The notes: generated by a model not told the origin, from the letters alone. Positions 8,782 to 16,797 are shown, counted from the first letter of the stretch. The stretch: DNA of 35,969 bases from an uncultured Eubacteriales bacterium (GCA_900548795.1 URLT01000007.1:1-35969); one strand, 5' to 3'. Translations and numbers: made by a program.

Positions 8782-9453
8782 CTATCCCTTTTGCATATTT
8801 CTGCGCGTTTGTTTTTTTCCGGCGATCATGCGGTGCAGTGTGTCGAGCGCGTCGTGCAGGCCGCCGCTGACGGCCTCGCGGCCGTAAACGATCGTGCCGA
8901 CGTCCGTCGCGATCTGCCCCGTCGCCATCATATAAGCGGCAAAGCGCTCGCGGCTGATGCGCGAATTGGCCGTGACAAAATCGGTGATCTGCTCCTGAAT
9001 GCGCTGGAAATAATGATACGTTGCCGGCGCGCCGACCACCACGCCGCTCATGCGCACAGGATGGATCATCATGCTGGCCGTCGGGGCAATGAAGCTGCGC
9101 TTGGCCGACACGGCAAGCGGAATGCCGATGGAATGCCCGCCTCCGAGGACGAGCGAGACGGTCGGCTTCTTCATCCCGGCGATCAGCTCGGAGATGGCAA
9201 GCCCCGCCTCAATATCGCCTCCGACTGTGTTGAGAAGCAGCAGCAGCCCCTCGATCTCCTCGCTTTCCTCGATCGTGGCCAAAAGCGGCAGAACATGCTC
9301 GTATTTCGTCGTTTTCACGCTCTCCGGCGCGACCTGATGCCCCTCGATCTGCCCGATAATGGTCAGAATATAGATGTCGCCCCGCTTGCTTTTGGTCAAG
9401 CCGCCGCCCAGCTCCTCAATGCGGTCGTTGGTGCTTTTTGCTTCGTTTTCCAT
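8782..9453 (-). CDS. tepA: ClpP-like serine protease, TepA family
   Basis: A 223-residue member of the ClpP/crotonase fold. LLLLNTVGGDIEAGLAI is the ClpP-type oxyanion strand, GGGHSIGIPLA carries the nucleophile Ser108, and ASMMIHPVR carries His131, so a protease dyad is visible. TepA (YmfB) of B. subtilis is a ClpP-like protease first linked to export of secreted proteins and to degradation of small spore proteins; its gene lies next to spoIIIE there, and the arrangement is similar here. I chose the ATG at 9453 over the one at 9459 because GGAGG lies 6 nt upstream of 9453 and abuts the other. It has no AAA+ partner gene nearby. Confidence 0.85.
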   Translation of the reverse strand: MENEAKSTNDRIEELGGGLTKSKRGDIYILTIIGQIEGHQVAPESVKTTKYEHVLPLLATIEESEEIEGLLLLLNTVGGDIEAGLAISELIAGMKKPTVSLVLGGGHSIGIPLAVSAKRSFIAPTASMMIHPVRMSGVVVGAPATYHYFQRIQEQITDFVTANSRISRERFAAYMMATGQIATDVGTIVYGREAVSGGLHDALDTLHRMIAGKKQTRRNMQKG

Positions 9454-9491
9454 ATGCATCCTCCGGTCATTACAATCATATTGATGTGTTT

Positions 9492-9522
9492 ATTATCCCC
9501 CAAAAGAAAAAGCTTATTGCAA
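9492..9522 (-). promoter_or_regulatory. Possible tepA promoter sharing a -35 with the divergent gene
   Basis: The minus strand has TTGCAA (9522-9517) and GATAAT (9497-9492) with a 19-nt spacer. The -35 hexamer is palindromic and is the same six bases used by the plus-strand promoter. The spacer is longer than ideal. Confidence 0.35.
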
Positions 9523-9545
9523 TTTTTTCCGCAAATTGTTATAAT
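9517..9545 (+). promoter_or_regulatory. Sigma-A promoter for the TSCPD gene
   Basis: TTGCAA (9517-9522), a 17-nt spacer and a perfect TATAAT (9540-9545), 28 nt before the start codon. Confidence 0.8.
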
Positions 9546-9573
9546 GGGGCAAACACAACACGGAGGTACCAGT

Positions 9574-9831
9574 ATGCACTTTGAATTTACGCCGCGCGGG
9601 GTCTGCTCGAGCCGCATCGTCATGGACATTGACGACGGCCGCATCACCGACATGCACTTTGTCGGCGGGTGCAGCGGCAACACGCAAGGGATCAGCGCTC
9701 TGGTGCGCGGAATGCGCGTTGAGGACGTGATCGCGCGTCTGCGCGGCGTCCGCTGCGGGCGCAAGGAGACTTCCTGCCCCGATCAGCTTGCCATTGCGCT
9801 CGAGGCCGCGCTCGCGCAGGGCAAGGCATAA
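9574..9831 (+). CDS. Small TSCPD-domain protein (TIGR03905-like)
   Basis: An 85-residue protein made of a single TSCPD domain, ending in the eponymous TSCPD motif (residues 66-70), with three more Cys at 11, 33 and 61. The same domain is found at the C-terminus of some class II ribonucleotide reductases, where it binds metal; the stand-alone version is common in anaerobic Firmicutes and has no proven function. The Cys pattern suggests zinc or Fe-S binding (inference). The start at 9574 is fixed by GGAGG at 9562-9566 and a well-placed promoter. It is transcribed alone and ends before a long bidirectional terminator. Confidence 0.85.
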   Translation: MHFEFTPRGVCSSRIVMDIDDGRITDMHFVGGCSGNTQGISALVRGMRVEDVIARLRGVRCGRKETSCPDQLAIALEAALAQGKA

Positions 9832-9880
9832 GGCTTCTTGCGCGAGCACCCCGCACCACGAAAAGGCGCAAACGGGCGAG

Positions 9881-9934
9881 GCAGCGCCGCACGACTCGGC
9901 GAGCCGCGTCGGCGCAATTGCGCGGTGTTGCCCT
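9881..9934 (+). repeat. 54-bp interspersed repeat, copy A
   Basis: It matches 18916-18969 at 47 of 54 positions, with the last 29 bases identical (GCGTCGGCGCAATTGCGCGG and onwards). It contains the palindrome GCGCAATTGCGC. It lies between the TSCPD gene and the htpG terminator and codes for nothing evident. Confidence 0.75.
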
Positions 9935-9964
9935 TATTTCGCCATGCTCCTGCATGACAAAATT

Positions 9965-10012
9965 GCACAAAAAACGTGCGCTCCGGCTTCTCGGAGCGCA
10001 CGTTTTTTGTGC
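9965..10012. terminator. Bidirectional terminator between the TSCPD gene and htpG
   Basis: A perfect 21-bp stem, 9965-9985 with 9992-10012, loop GCTTCT, with A6 and T6 tracts inside the arms, so it can stop transcription from both convergent genes. Confidence 0.9.
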
Positions 10013-10017
10013 AAAAT

Positions 10018-11910
10018 TCAGTTCATCAGTCCGCAGACAAGGTCGGTATAGGCCGTCGGGTCGTCAATGGGCAGGTTTGCCATGATCAGTCCCTGCGTGT
10101 AGAGCAGCTCGGCATATTTCTTTGCCTTCTCGTGGTCTTGCTCCATGCTGTCCTTGAGCGCCTTGAGCGCCGGATGCTCGGGGTTGACCTCCAGAATGCG
10201 GCCGCAGTGATAGTCCGAGTTCGGATCCATCGCCTTGAAATATTTCTCCATTTCAAAGCTCATGCCGCCGTCCGGAACCATGGTCAGCGGATGCGCGCCC
10301 AGCTCGGTGGAGACGCGCACGTCGGCGACGCGGTCGCCCAGCGTCTCCTTCATGAAATCGACGCAGGCCTTGAACTGCTCGGCGGCCTCCTCGGCGGCCT
10401 TTTTCTCCTCGTCGGTGCTCAGCTCAAGGTCGTCGGTCAGGATGTTGCGGAACTCGTGCTCCTCATACTTGCCGACCGTCTGCGGGATGAACTCGTCGAC
10501 CTGCTCGGTCAGCAGCAGCACGTCAAAGCCGCGGTCGAGCAGCAGCTTCGTCTGCGGGATCTTCGCAAGACGCTCGGCGCTGTCGCCGGTGGCAAAATAA
10601 ATGTGCTTCTGGCTCTCGGGCATCGCCGCGGCGTACTCCTTGAGCGTGACGGGCTTGCTCTCCTTGGCGCTGCGGAACTCGACAAGATCCTGCAAAAGCT
10701 TCTTGTGCATCCCGTAATCCGACACGAGGCCGTATTTGAGCTGCTTGCCGAAGGCCGCATAGAATTTTTCATAATTCTCACGGTCGTTTTCAAGCAGACG
10801 CAGCAGCTCTGCCTTGATCTTCTTCTCGAGCTGCGAGGCGATGAGCTTCAGCTCGCGCGTCTGCTGCAGCAGCTCACGGCTGATGTTCAGGCTGAGATCC
10901 TGACTGTCCACCACGCCGCGCACAAAGCGGAAGTGCTCCGGCAGCAGGTCGGCGCAGTTGTCCATGATGAGAACGCCGGAGGAATAGAGCTGAAGCCCGC
11001 TCTTGTAGTCCTTGGTGTAAAAATCATACGGCGCCTTGCTCGGAATATAGAGCAGCGCCTTGTAGGTCACGTTGCCCTCGACGCTCAGATGCAGCACGCT
11101 GACGGGCTTCTCAAAATCATAGAACTTCTCATGATAGAACTGCTCATATTCCTCCTGCGTGACGTCCTTCTTGGCCTTCTGCCAGAGGGGCACCATGGAG
11201 TTGAGCGTCTGATCCTCGCGCACCGTCTCGTACTTCGGCTCCTTGTCGTCCTTGGTCTCCTCGGTGGGCTTGCTCGTCTCGACCTCCATTTTGATCGGGT
11301 AGCGGATATAATCGGAATATTTGCGCACGAGCATCCGCAGCTTGTATTCCTGAAGGAACTCGCTGTATTTCTCGTCGTCGGTATCGGCCTTGAGCTTGAG
11401 GATGACGTCCGTACCAGCCTGCTCCTTGTCGCAAGGCTCGATGGTATAGCCGTCCGCGCCGGAGGAGACCCATTTCCAGCCGGACTCCTCGCCGAATTTC
11501 TTGGAGATCACGGTGACCTCGTCGGCGACCATGAATGCGGAATAAAAGCCCACGCCGAACTGACCGATGATGTCGATGTCGTCCTTCTGCTCGGCGGTGT
11601 TCTTAAACTGGAAGGAGCCGCTGTGGGCAATGGTGCCGAGATTTTCCTCCATCTCCTCCTTGCTCATGCCGATGCCGTTGTCGGAAACGGTCAGCGTCCC
11701 TGCGGCCTTGTCCGGCGTCAGGCGGATCTCAAAATCGCTGCGGCTCAGGCCGACGCTCTCGTCGGTGAGCGCCTGATAGGCCAGCTTATCCACCGCGTCG
11801 GAGGCGTTGGAGATCAGCTCACGCAGAAAAATCTCCTTGTGTGTATAAATGGAATTGATCATCAGATCCAGCAAACGCTTGGACTCTGCCTTAAACTGTT
11901 TTTTCGCCAT
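10018..11910 (-). CDS. htpG: Chaperone protein HtpG (Hsp90 family)
   Basis: A 630-residue cytosolic ATP-dependent chaperone, full length. The GHKL ATPase domain (residues 1-230) shows IFLRELISNASDAVDKLAY, DNGIGM and GQFGVGFYSAFMVAD; the middle domain holds the catalytic Arg region (FVRGVVDSQDLSLNISRELL); the C-terminal dimer domain ends the protein. I start at the ATG at 11910 (AKKQFKAES); a GTG at 11940 would place the first codons inside the CIRCE operator. Expression is likely repressed by HrcA through that operator, unlike B. subtilis htpG, which has no CIRCE. It is monocistronic and ends 6 nt before a 21-bp hairpin terminator. Confidence 0.96.
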   Translation of the reverse strand: MAKKQFKAESKRLLDLMINSIYTHKEIFLRELISNASDAVDKLAYQALTDESVGLSRSDFEIRLTPDKAAGTLTVSDNGIGMSKEEMEENLGTIAHSGSFQFKNTAEQKDDIDIIGQFGVGFYSAFMVADEVTVISKKFGEESGWKWVSSGADGYTIEPCDKEQAGTDVILKLKADTDDEKYSEFLQEYKLRMLVRKYSDYIRYPIKMEVETSKPTEETKDDKEPKYETVREDQTLNSMVPLWQKAKKDVTQEEYEQFYHEKFYDFEKPVSVLHLSVEGNVTYKALLYIPSKAPYDFYTKDYKSGLQLYSSGVLIMDNCADLLPEHFRFVRGVVDSQDLSLNISRELLQQTRELKLIASQLEKKIKAELLRLLENDRENYEKFYAAFGKQLKYGLVSDYGMHKKLLQDLVEFRSAKESKPVTLKEYAAAMPESQKHIYFATGDSAERLAKIPQTKLLLDRGFDVLLLTEQVDEFIPQTVGKYEEHEFRNILTDDLELSTDEEKKAAEEAAEQFKACVDFMKETLGDRVADVRVSTELGAHPLTMVPDGGMSFEMEKYFKAMDPNSDYHCGRILEVNPEHPALKALKDSMEQDHEKAKKYAELLYTQGLIMANLPIDDPTAYTDLVCGLMN

Positions 11911-11933
11911 GCCAGTCTCTTCTTTCGTTCGTT

Positions 11934-11960
11934 TTGGCACTCACACCTTTTGAGTGCTAA
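11934..11960 (-). promoter_or_regulatory. CIRCE operator (HrcA binding site) for htpG
   Basis: TTGGCACTC - N9 - GAGTGCTAA matches the CIRCE consensus TTAGCACTC - N9 - GAGTGCTAA at 17 of 18 positions. It lies 24 nt upstream of the htpG start, just downstream of the -10 box, the usual position for HrcA repression. Confidence 0.92.
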
Positions 11961-11964
11961 TGCT

Positions 11965-11992
11965 ATTATAGCGCATATTTCCCGTTTTGCAA
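11965..11992 (-). promoter_or_regulatory. Sigma-A promoter for htpG
   Basis: The minus strand has TTGCAA (11992-11987), a 16-nt spacer and TATAAT (11970-11965). The CIRCE element directly follows, so HrcA would block the start site. Confidence 0.75.
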
Positions 11993-12008
11993 GAGGCGTC
12001 ACAAATTA

Positions 12009-12039
12009 TTTACACTTTCTTTTTCCGAAATTCTATGCT
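12009..12039 (+). promoter_or_regulatory. Possible promoter for the ABC-F gene
   Basis: TTTACA (12009-12014) and TATGCT (12034-12039) with a 19-nt spacer, about 25 nt before the start codon; spacing is not ideal. Confidence 0.35.
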
Positions 12040-12064
12040 ACACTGTTTGTTGAGGTGATACCAA

Positions 12065-13675
12065 ATGATTACAGTTTCCAATCTCAGTCTGCAATTCGGC
12101 GGCAAGCCCCTGTTTCAGCACGTCGACCTGCAATTCACGTCCGGCAACTGCTACGGCGTGATCGGCGCGAACGGCGCGGGCAAATCGACCTTTCTGAAGC
12201 TGCTTTCCGGCGAGCTGGAATCCACCGGCGGCGAGATCTCGATCAAGCCGGGGCTGCGCATGTCCGTTTTGAAGCAGGATCAGTTCGCCTTTGACGACTA
12301 TTCCCTGCTCGACACGGTCATCATGGGCAATCGCCGCCTGTACGATATTATGAAGCAGAAGGACGCGCTCTACGCCAAGGAGGATTTCAGCGACGAGGAC
12401 GGGATGCTCGCCTCGGAGCTGGAGATCGAGTTCGCCGAGCTGAACGGCTGGGAGGCCGAGTCCGACGCCAGCCGTCTTTTGCAGGGGCTGGGCATTCCGG
12501 TCGAGCTGCATCAGAATTCCATGCGCGAGACCGACGGCCGTCTGAAGGTCAAGGTACTCTTGGCGCAGGCGCTCTTCGGCGACCCGGACATCATCCTGCT
12601 CGACGAGCCGACGAACAACCTCGACATCGAGTCGATCAACTGGCTCGAGAGCTTCCTGCTGGACTATGAGGACAAGGGCACGGTCATCGTGGTCAGCCAC
12701 GACCGCCACTTTTTGAACACGGTCTGCACGCACATCGTCGACATCGACTATGGCAAGATCAAAATGTACGTCGGCAACTATGACTTCTGGTACGAGTCGA
12801 GCCAGCTCATGCAGCAGCTCATCCGCCAGAACAACAAGCGCAAGGAGGACAAGATCGCCGAATTGCAGGAGTTCATCTCCCGATTCTCGGCGAACAAGGC
12901 CAAGAGCAAGCAGGCCACGGCGCGCCGCCGCCTGCTCGACAAGCTGAGCGTTGAAGAGATGCCCGCCTCGTCGCGGCGCTATCCCTTCGTCGGCTTCACG
13001 CGCGACCGCGAGGTCGGCAAGGACATTCTGTTCGTGACCGAGGTCTCCAAGACCGTCGACGGCGTGAAGCTGCTCGACAAGGTCTCCTTCACCGTGAACA
13101 AAAACGACAAGATCGCCTTTGTCGGCGAGAACGAGCTGGCGCAGACGACGATGTTCAAGCTGCTCATGGGCGAGCTGGAGCCGGACGAGGGCACGATCAA
13201 ATGGGGCGTGTCCACGTCGCAGAGCTACTTCCCCAAGGACAACACCGCGTTTTTTGAGGGCAAGAGCGAGTCGCTGGTCGACTGGCTGCGCGAATATTCC
13301 GCCAAAAAGGACGACGTCTATCTGCGCGGCTTCCTCGGGCGGATGCTCTTCTCCGGCGAGGACGTCTTCAAGCCGGTCAACGTGCTTTCCGGCGGCGAAA
13401 AGGTGCGCTGTATGCTCTCAAAAATGATGCTCTCGGGCGCGAACGTCATTCTGCTCGACCAGCCGACGAACCATCTGGACATGGAGTCGATCCAGGCCGT
13501 GAACAAGGGCATGATCGCCTTCCCCGGCAACGAGCTGTTCGCCTCGCATGACCACGAGCTGCTGCAATCCGTCGCCAACCGCATCATTGAGTTCAAGCCG
13601 GACGGCACGCTCGTCGACTACCGCGGTACCTATGACGAGTACCTCGCTTCTGATCTGTACCAAAGCACGCACTGA
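12065..13675 (+). CDS. ABC-F family ATPase, YkpA/YbiT-like, with a degenerate second ATP site
   Basis: A 536-residue soluble protein with two ABC domains and no membrane segment. NBD1 has an intact Walker A (GANGAGKST, Lys40) and Walker B (LLDEPTNNLD, Glu181). NBD2 has an intact signature (LSGGEK, 441-446), but its Walker A reads GENELAQTT with Gln360 for the catalytic Lys and its Walker B reads LLDQPTNHLD with Gln466 for Glu. The NBD1 signature reads TDGRLK (156-161). All losses fall in one composite ATP site. ABC-F proteins bind the ribosomal E site to regulate translation or protect from antibiotics; the YkpA group has no firm role. GAGGTGAT precedes the ATG. It is transcribed alone. Confidence 0.9.
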   Translation: MITVSNLSLQFGGKPLFQHVDLQFTSGNCYGVIGANGAGKSTFLKLLSGELESTGGEISIKPGLRMSVLKQDQFAFDDYSLLDTVIMGNRRLYDIMKQKDALYAKEDFSDEDGMLASELEIEFAELNGWEAESDASRLLQGLGIPVELHQNSMRETDGRLKVKVLLAQALFGDPDIILLDEPTNNLDIESINWLESFLLDYEDKGTVIVVSHDRHFLNTVCTHIVDIDYGKIKMYVGNYDFWYESSQLMQQLIRQNNKRKEDKIAELQEFISRFSANKAKSKQATARRRLLDKLSVEEMPASSRRYPFVGFTRDREVGKDILFVTEVSKTVDGVKLLDKVSFTVNKNDKIAFVGENELAQTTMFKLLMGELEPDEGTIKWGVSTSQSYFPKDNTAFFEGKSESLVDWLREYSAKKDDVYLRGFLGRMLFSGEDVFKPVNVLSGGEKVRCMLSKMMLSGANVILLDQPTNHLDMESIQAVNKGMIAFPGNELFASHDHELLQSVANRIIEFKPDGTLVDYRGTYDEYLASDLYQSTH

Positions 13676-13718
13676 CGCGTGTTTATCTAGACAAACTCAA
13701 TCGGAGGTGTTTTGAATT

Positions 13719-14996
13719 ATGGCAAGCAATACCCCTTCCTCTCTGCGCCGCGCCGTGATCTATGAGGTCTATGTGCGCAGCCACACGCCCGAGGGCACGT
13801 TCCGCGCGATCGAGCCGGATCTTGACCGAATCCGCGCGCTCGGCGTAGACATTGTCTGGTTCATGCCGATCCACCCAATCGGTGAGGAAAACAAAAAGGG
13901 CAGCCTCGGCTGTCCCTATGCCAACCGCGACTACCGCACGGTCAACCCCGAATACGGCACGCTGGAGGACTTCCTCCACCTGACGGAGGAGATCCATAAG
14001 CGCGGCATGAAGTGTATGATCGACGTCGTGTATAACCACACCTCGCCGGATTCCACGCTCGTGCGTGAGCACCCGGACTTCTTCTATCGCAAGCCCGATG
14101 GCAAGCGCGGCAACAAAGTCGGCGATTGGACGGACGTGGTCGACCTCGACTACACCAACCGCGCGCTCTGGGATTACCAAATCGAGTCACTGTGCTACTG
14201 GGCGCAGTATGTCGACGGCTTCCGCTGCGACGTGGCCAGCACCGTCCCGGTCGAATTCTGGAGGGAAGCGCGCGCCGCCGTCGCCAAGGTGCGTCCCGAC
14301 GCGATCTGGCTCGGCGAGAGCGTCCATCTGGCGCATATCCGCGCCTTCCGCGAGCAGGGCTTCTATGCCGCGACCGATTCCGAGCTGTTTGACGCCTTCG
14401 ACATTCTCTACCCCTACGACCTCTGGCCGGAATTTGAGGACAGCACCGAGGGGCGCGCGCCGCTCAGCCGTTATTTTGACGCCGTCAACTCGCAGGAGCT
14501 GGGCTTCCGCACGGAGTATAACAAGCTGCGCTGCATCGAGAACCACGACCAGCGCCGCGCCGCCGACCGCTTCGGCACGGGTGACGCCCTGCTGGCATGG
14601 ACGGCGCTGAGCTATTTCATGAAGGGCACGACCCTGCTCTACGCCGGGCAGGAGCACCGCATCACGCACACGCCCTCGCTCTTCGAGCGCGAGCCGGTCG
14701 CGTGGGATCCTGCCTCGGATATTTCGCCCTTGCTGACTCGGCTGGCCGAGATCAAAAAGCAGCTCCCGACGGACGCCGTGTTCCGCATCGACACCGACGA
14801 CACGCAGGGCATCGCCGCGGCAAGCTATACCGCGCCCGGCGCGCACGCCGTCGGCGTGTTCCCGCTGGCCGGGAATCCCGGCTCGGTCGCCGTTCCCCTG
14901 CCCGACGGCAGCTATCAAAACGCGATCGACGGCAAGCCTGTCACCGTCCGCGCCGGTCACATGACCGTCGGAACGGAGGCCGTCATCGTTCTCTGA
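13719..14996 (+). CDS. Alpha-amylase family (GH13) glycosidase
   Basis: A 425-residue cytoplasmic protein (no signal peptide) with a (beta/alpha)8 catalytic barrel. The four GH13 regions are present: DVVYNH (102-107), GFRCDVAS with the nucleophile Asp171, WLGES with the acid/base Glu200, and ENHDQ with His276-Asp277. A short all-beta domain closes the C-terminus (about 345-425). It is shorter than most alpha-amylases (about 480-550), as in compact maltodextrin- or sucrose-acting members; the substrate cannot be told. GGAGG lies 11 nt upstream of the ATG. It stands alone between the ABC-F gene and a convergent proS and shares a hairpin terminator with proS. Confidence 0.9.
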   Translation: MASNTPSSLRRAVIYEVYVRSHTPEGTFRAIEPDLDRIRALGVDIVWFMPIHPIGEENKKGSLGCPYANRDYRTVNPEYGTLEDFLHLTEEIHKRGMKCMIDVVYNHTSPDSTLVREHPDFFYRKPDGKRGNKVGDWTDVVDLDYTNRALWDYQIESLCYWAQYVDGFRCDVASTVPVEFWREARAAVAKVRPDAIWLGESVHLAHIRAFREQGFYAATDSELFDAFDILYPYDLWPEFEDSTEGRAPLSRYFDAVNSQELGFRTEYNKLRCIENHDQRRAADRFGTGDALLAWTALSYFMKGTTLLYAGQEHRITHTPSLFEREPVAWDPASDISPLLTRLAEIKKQLPTDAVFRIDTDDTQGIAAASYTAPGAHAVGVFPLAGNPGSVAVPLPDGSYQNAIDGKPVTVRAGHMTVGTEAVIVL

Positions 14997-15009
14997 TTAC
15001 AGGTTATAG

Positions 15010-15049
15010 AATACGCATGGCGCGGCCGTTTGGCCGCGCCATGCGTATT
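15010..15049. terminator. Bidirectional terminator between the GH13 gene and proS
   Basis: A perfect 18-bp stem (15010-15027 with 15032-15049) with a GTTT loop. A T-rich tail follows on the plus strand and an A/T-rich tail on the minus strand. Confidence 0.85.
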
Positions 15050-15068
15050 TTCCATATCATCGCATATT

Positions 15069-16505
15069 TTAATATGCCACGCCCCAGTAGATCATCTTCT
15101 TGGCGGGCTTGCCGCAGATGGCGCAGACGTCGCTCAGGTGCTCCTGCCGGAACGGCATACAGCGGCTGGACATGCCGGCCTCCTCCTTCATGCGGTTCTC
15201 GCAGGCCACGTCGCCGCACCACATCGTGCGGATAAAGCCGCCGTGCTCCTGCTGCAGGCGCTTGGCCTCCTCAAGGGTCTCGGCGTCATAGATATGCTCG
15301 TCGAGGTTCTTCTTGGCCTTCTCAAACATGCCGTCGTGCACCCTTTGCAGCAGCTCGGCAGCGGTGCTCTCGAGCGCGTCGAGCGAAACGGCTGTTTTTT
15401 CGCCGTTGTCGCGGCGGACGACGACGCACTGGCCGTTTTCGATGTCCTTCGGCCCCAGCTCGAGGCGCAGCGGAACGCCCTTCATCTCGTATTCCGCGAA
15501 TTTCCAACCGGGGCTTTGCTCGGATTCGTCAAGCTTCACGCGGTAACCCGCCGCGCGCAGGCGGTCGGCCACCTCGCGCGCCTTTTCGAGCACGCCGGGC
15601 TTATGGAACGCGATCGGGATCACGGCGATCTGGATCGGCGCGATCTGCGGCGGCAGGACGAGGCCGTTGTTGTCGCCGTGGGTCATGATGATGCCGCCGA
15701 TCAGACGGGTGGAGACGCCCCACGAGGTCTGGAACGGGTGCACACGCTGGTTGTCCTTGTTGGTGAAGGTGATGTCGAACGCGCGGGCGAAGCCGTCGCC
15801 GAAATAATGCGACGTGCCGGCCTGCAAGGCCTTGCGGTCGTGCATCATGCACTCGATCGTATAGGTCGCCTCGGCGCCGTTGAACTTTTCCTTCTCGGTC
15901 TTTTGGCCGCGCGTGACGGGCATGGCCAGCACCTTCTCGCAGAAATCGGCATAGACGTTGAGCATCCGCTCGGTCTCCTCGCGCGCCTCCTCGGCCGTGG
16001 CGTGCATGGTGTGCCCCTCCTGCCAGAGGAACTCGCGGTGACGCAGGAAGGGGCGGCTGGTCTTTTCCCAGCGCAGCACGCTGCACCACTGGTTATACAT
16101 CTTCGGCAGGTCGCGGTGGGACTGGATCACGTTGCGGAAATGCTCACAGAACAGCGTCTCGGAGGTCGGGCGGATGCAAAGCCGCTCCTCGAGCTTGTCG
16201 CTGCCGCCCATTGTGACCCACGCGCACTCCGGCGCGAAGCCCTCGACGTGATCCTTCTCCTTCTGCAGCAGGGATTCCGGGATCAGCATCGGCATATAGA
16301 CGTTTTCGGCACCGGTCTTTTTGAACTCGGCGTCCATCAGGCGCTGGATGTTCTCCCAGATGGCGTAGCCATAGGGACGGTAGACAAACATGCCCTTCAC
16401 GGAGGAATAGTCGATCAGCTCGGCCTTTTTGCACACGTCGGTGTACCACTGGGCAAAGTCGACCTCCATATCGGTGATCTGCTCAACCTTTTTTTCTTTC
16501 GCCAT
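15069..16505 (-). CDS. proS: Prolyl-tRNA synthetase, archaeal/eukaryal-type short form
   Basis: A 478-residue class II synthetase that charges tRNA-Pro. The short length, no editing-domain insertion, and the C-terminal zinc-binding tail ending in Tyr (CGDVACENRM, then CAICGKPAKK, YWGVAY) place it in the ProS type 3 group found in archaea, eukaryotes and many Clostridia. Motif 2 is visible as RWEKTSRPFLRHREFLWQEG and proline/ATP residues as RPTSET. The start ATG at 16505 has a modest AAGGAT site about 12 nt upstream. No T-box leader is seen: only about 60 nt separate the start from a possible extended -10 (TGATACAAT). Confidence 0.95.
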   Translation of the reverse strand: MAKEKKVEQITDMEVDFAQWYTDVCKKAELIDYSSVKGMFVYRPYGYAIWENIQRLMDAEFKKTGAENVYMPMLIPESLLQKEKDHVEGFAPECAWVTMGGSDKLEERLCIRPTSETLFCEHFRNVIQSHRDLPKMYNQWCSVLRWEKTSRPFLRHREFLWQEGHTMHATAEEAREETERMLNVYADFCEKVLAMPVTRGQKTEKEKFNGAEATYTIECMMHDRKALQAGTSHYFGDGFARAFDITFTNKDNQRVHPFQTSWGVSTRLIGGIIMTHGDNNGLVLPPQIAPIQIAVIPIAFHKPGVLEKAREVADRLRAAGYRVKLDESEQSPGWKFAEYEMKGVPLRLELGPKDIENGQCVVVRRDNGEKTAVSLDALESTAAELLQRVHDGMFEKAKKNLDEHIYDAETLEEAKRLQQEHGGFIRTMWCGDVACENRMKEEAGMSSRCMPFRQEHLSDVCAICGKPAKKMIYWGVAY

Positions 16506-16553
16506 AATCTTTTATATATCCTTTCCGCAGCATTGCAGGTTTCAAAGCTCTAT

Positions 16554-16564
16554 TTATTGTATCA
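16554..16564 (-). promoter_or_regulatory. Possible extended -10 promoter for proS
   Basis: The minus strand reads TGATACAAT just upstream of proS (around 16564-16556). No -35 of quality lies at 17 nt. Confidence 0.35.
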
Positions 16565-16620
16565 CGTTTGTCAAGGGCTGCATAGGATGACCTGCAAAAT
16601 TTTTTCCGGGAGGACGTCCT

Positions 16621-16770
16621 ATGGTTGCAGTGACGCTGCTGCTCGACCCGGTCGTTGCGGCGTTTTATCAGGCGGTAGCCGACCGGTCGGAGCGGCCGCT
16701 CGAGGCCGTGCTGGCCGAGGCGCTGTTCAGGCTGGCCGGGGAGCTTTCTTTGGAGGCGCTGGATCGCTGA
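16621..16770 (+). CDS. 49-residue small protein, ribbon-helix-helix-like
   Basis: The ATG at 16621 is preceded by a strong ribosome binding site, GGGAGG, 7 nt upstream, and the frame stays open to the TGA at 16768-16770. The peptide begins MVAVTLLLDPVVAAFYQAVA. The pattern is a short beta strand (VTLLLD), a Pro-capped helix (about 10-22), a turn, then a second helix (about 26-41, PLEAVLAEALFRLAG), which is the layout of ribbon-helix-helix DNA-binding proteins such as antitoxins and small repressors. No toxin partner is adjacent. It lies between divergent proS and sdaA, 109 nt before sdaA, so it could act on either; this is inference. Confidence 0.6.
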   Translation: MVAVTLLLDPVVAAFYQAVADRSERPLEAVLAEALFRLAGELSLEALDR

Positions 16771-16797
16771 ATTTTCGCCGAAAAGTCCGCGCGGGAA

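Noticed and set aside
9832..9964. Coding frame downstream of the TSCPD gene
   Set aside because: The open frames here run through the 54-bp repeat and the terminator stem; similar peptides from both repeat copies reflect the repeated DNA rather than a protein.
16506..16620. Possible T-box leader before proS
   Set aside because: Too short for a T-box and no T-box core sequence or terminator hairpin is seen.
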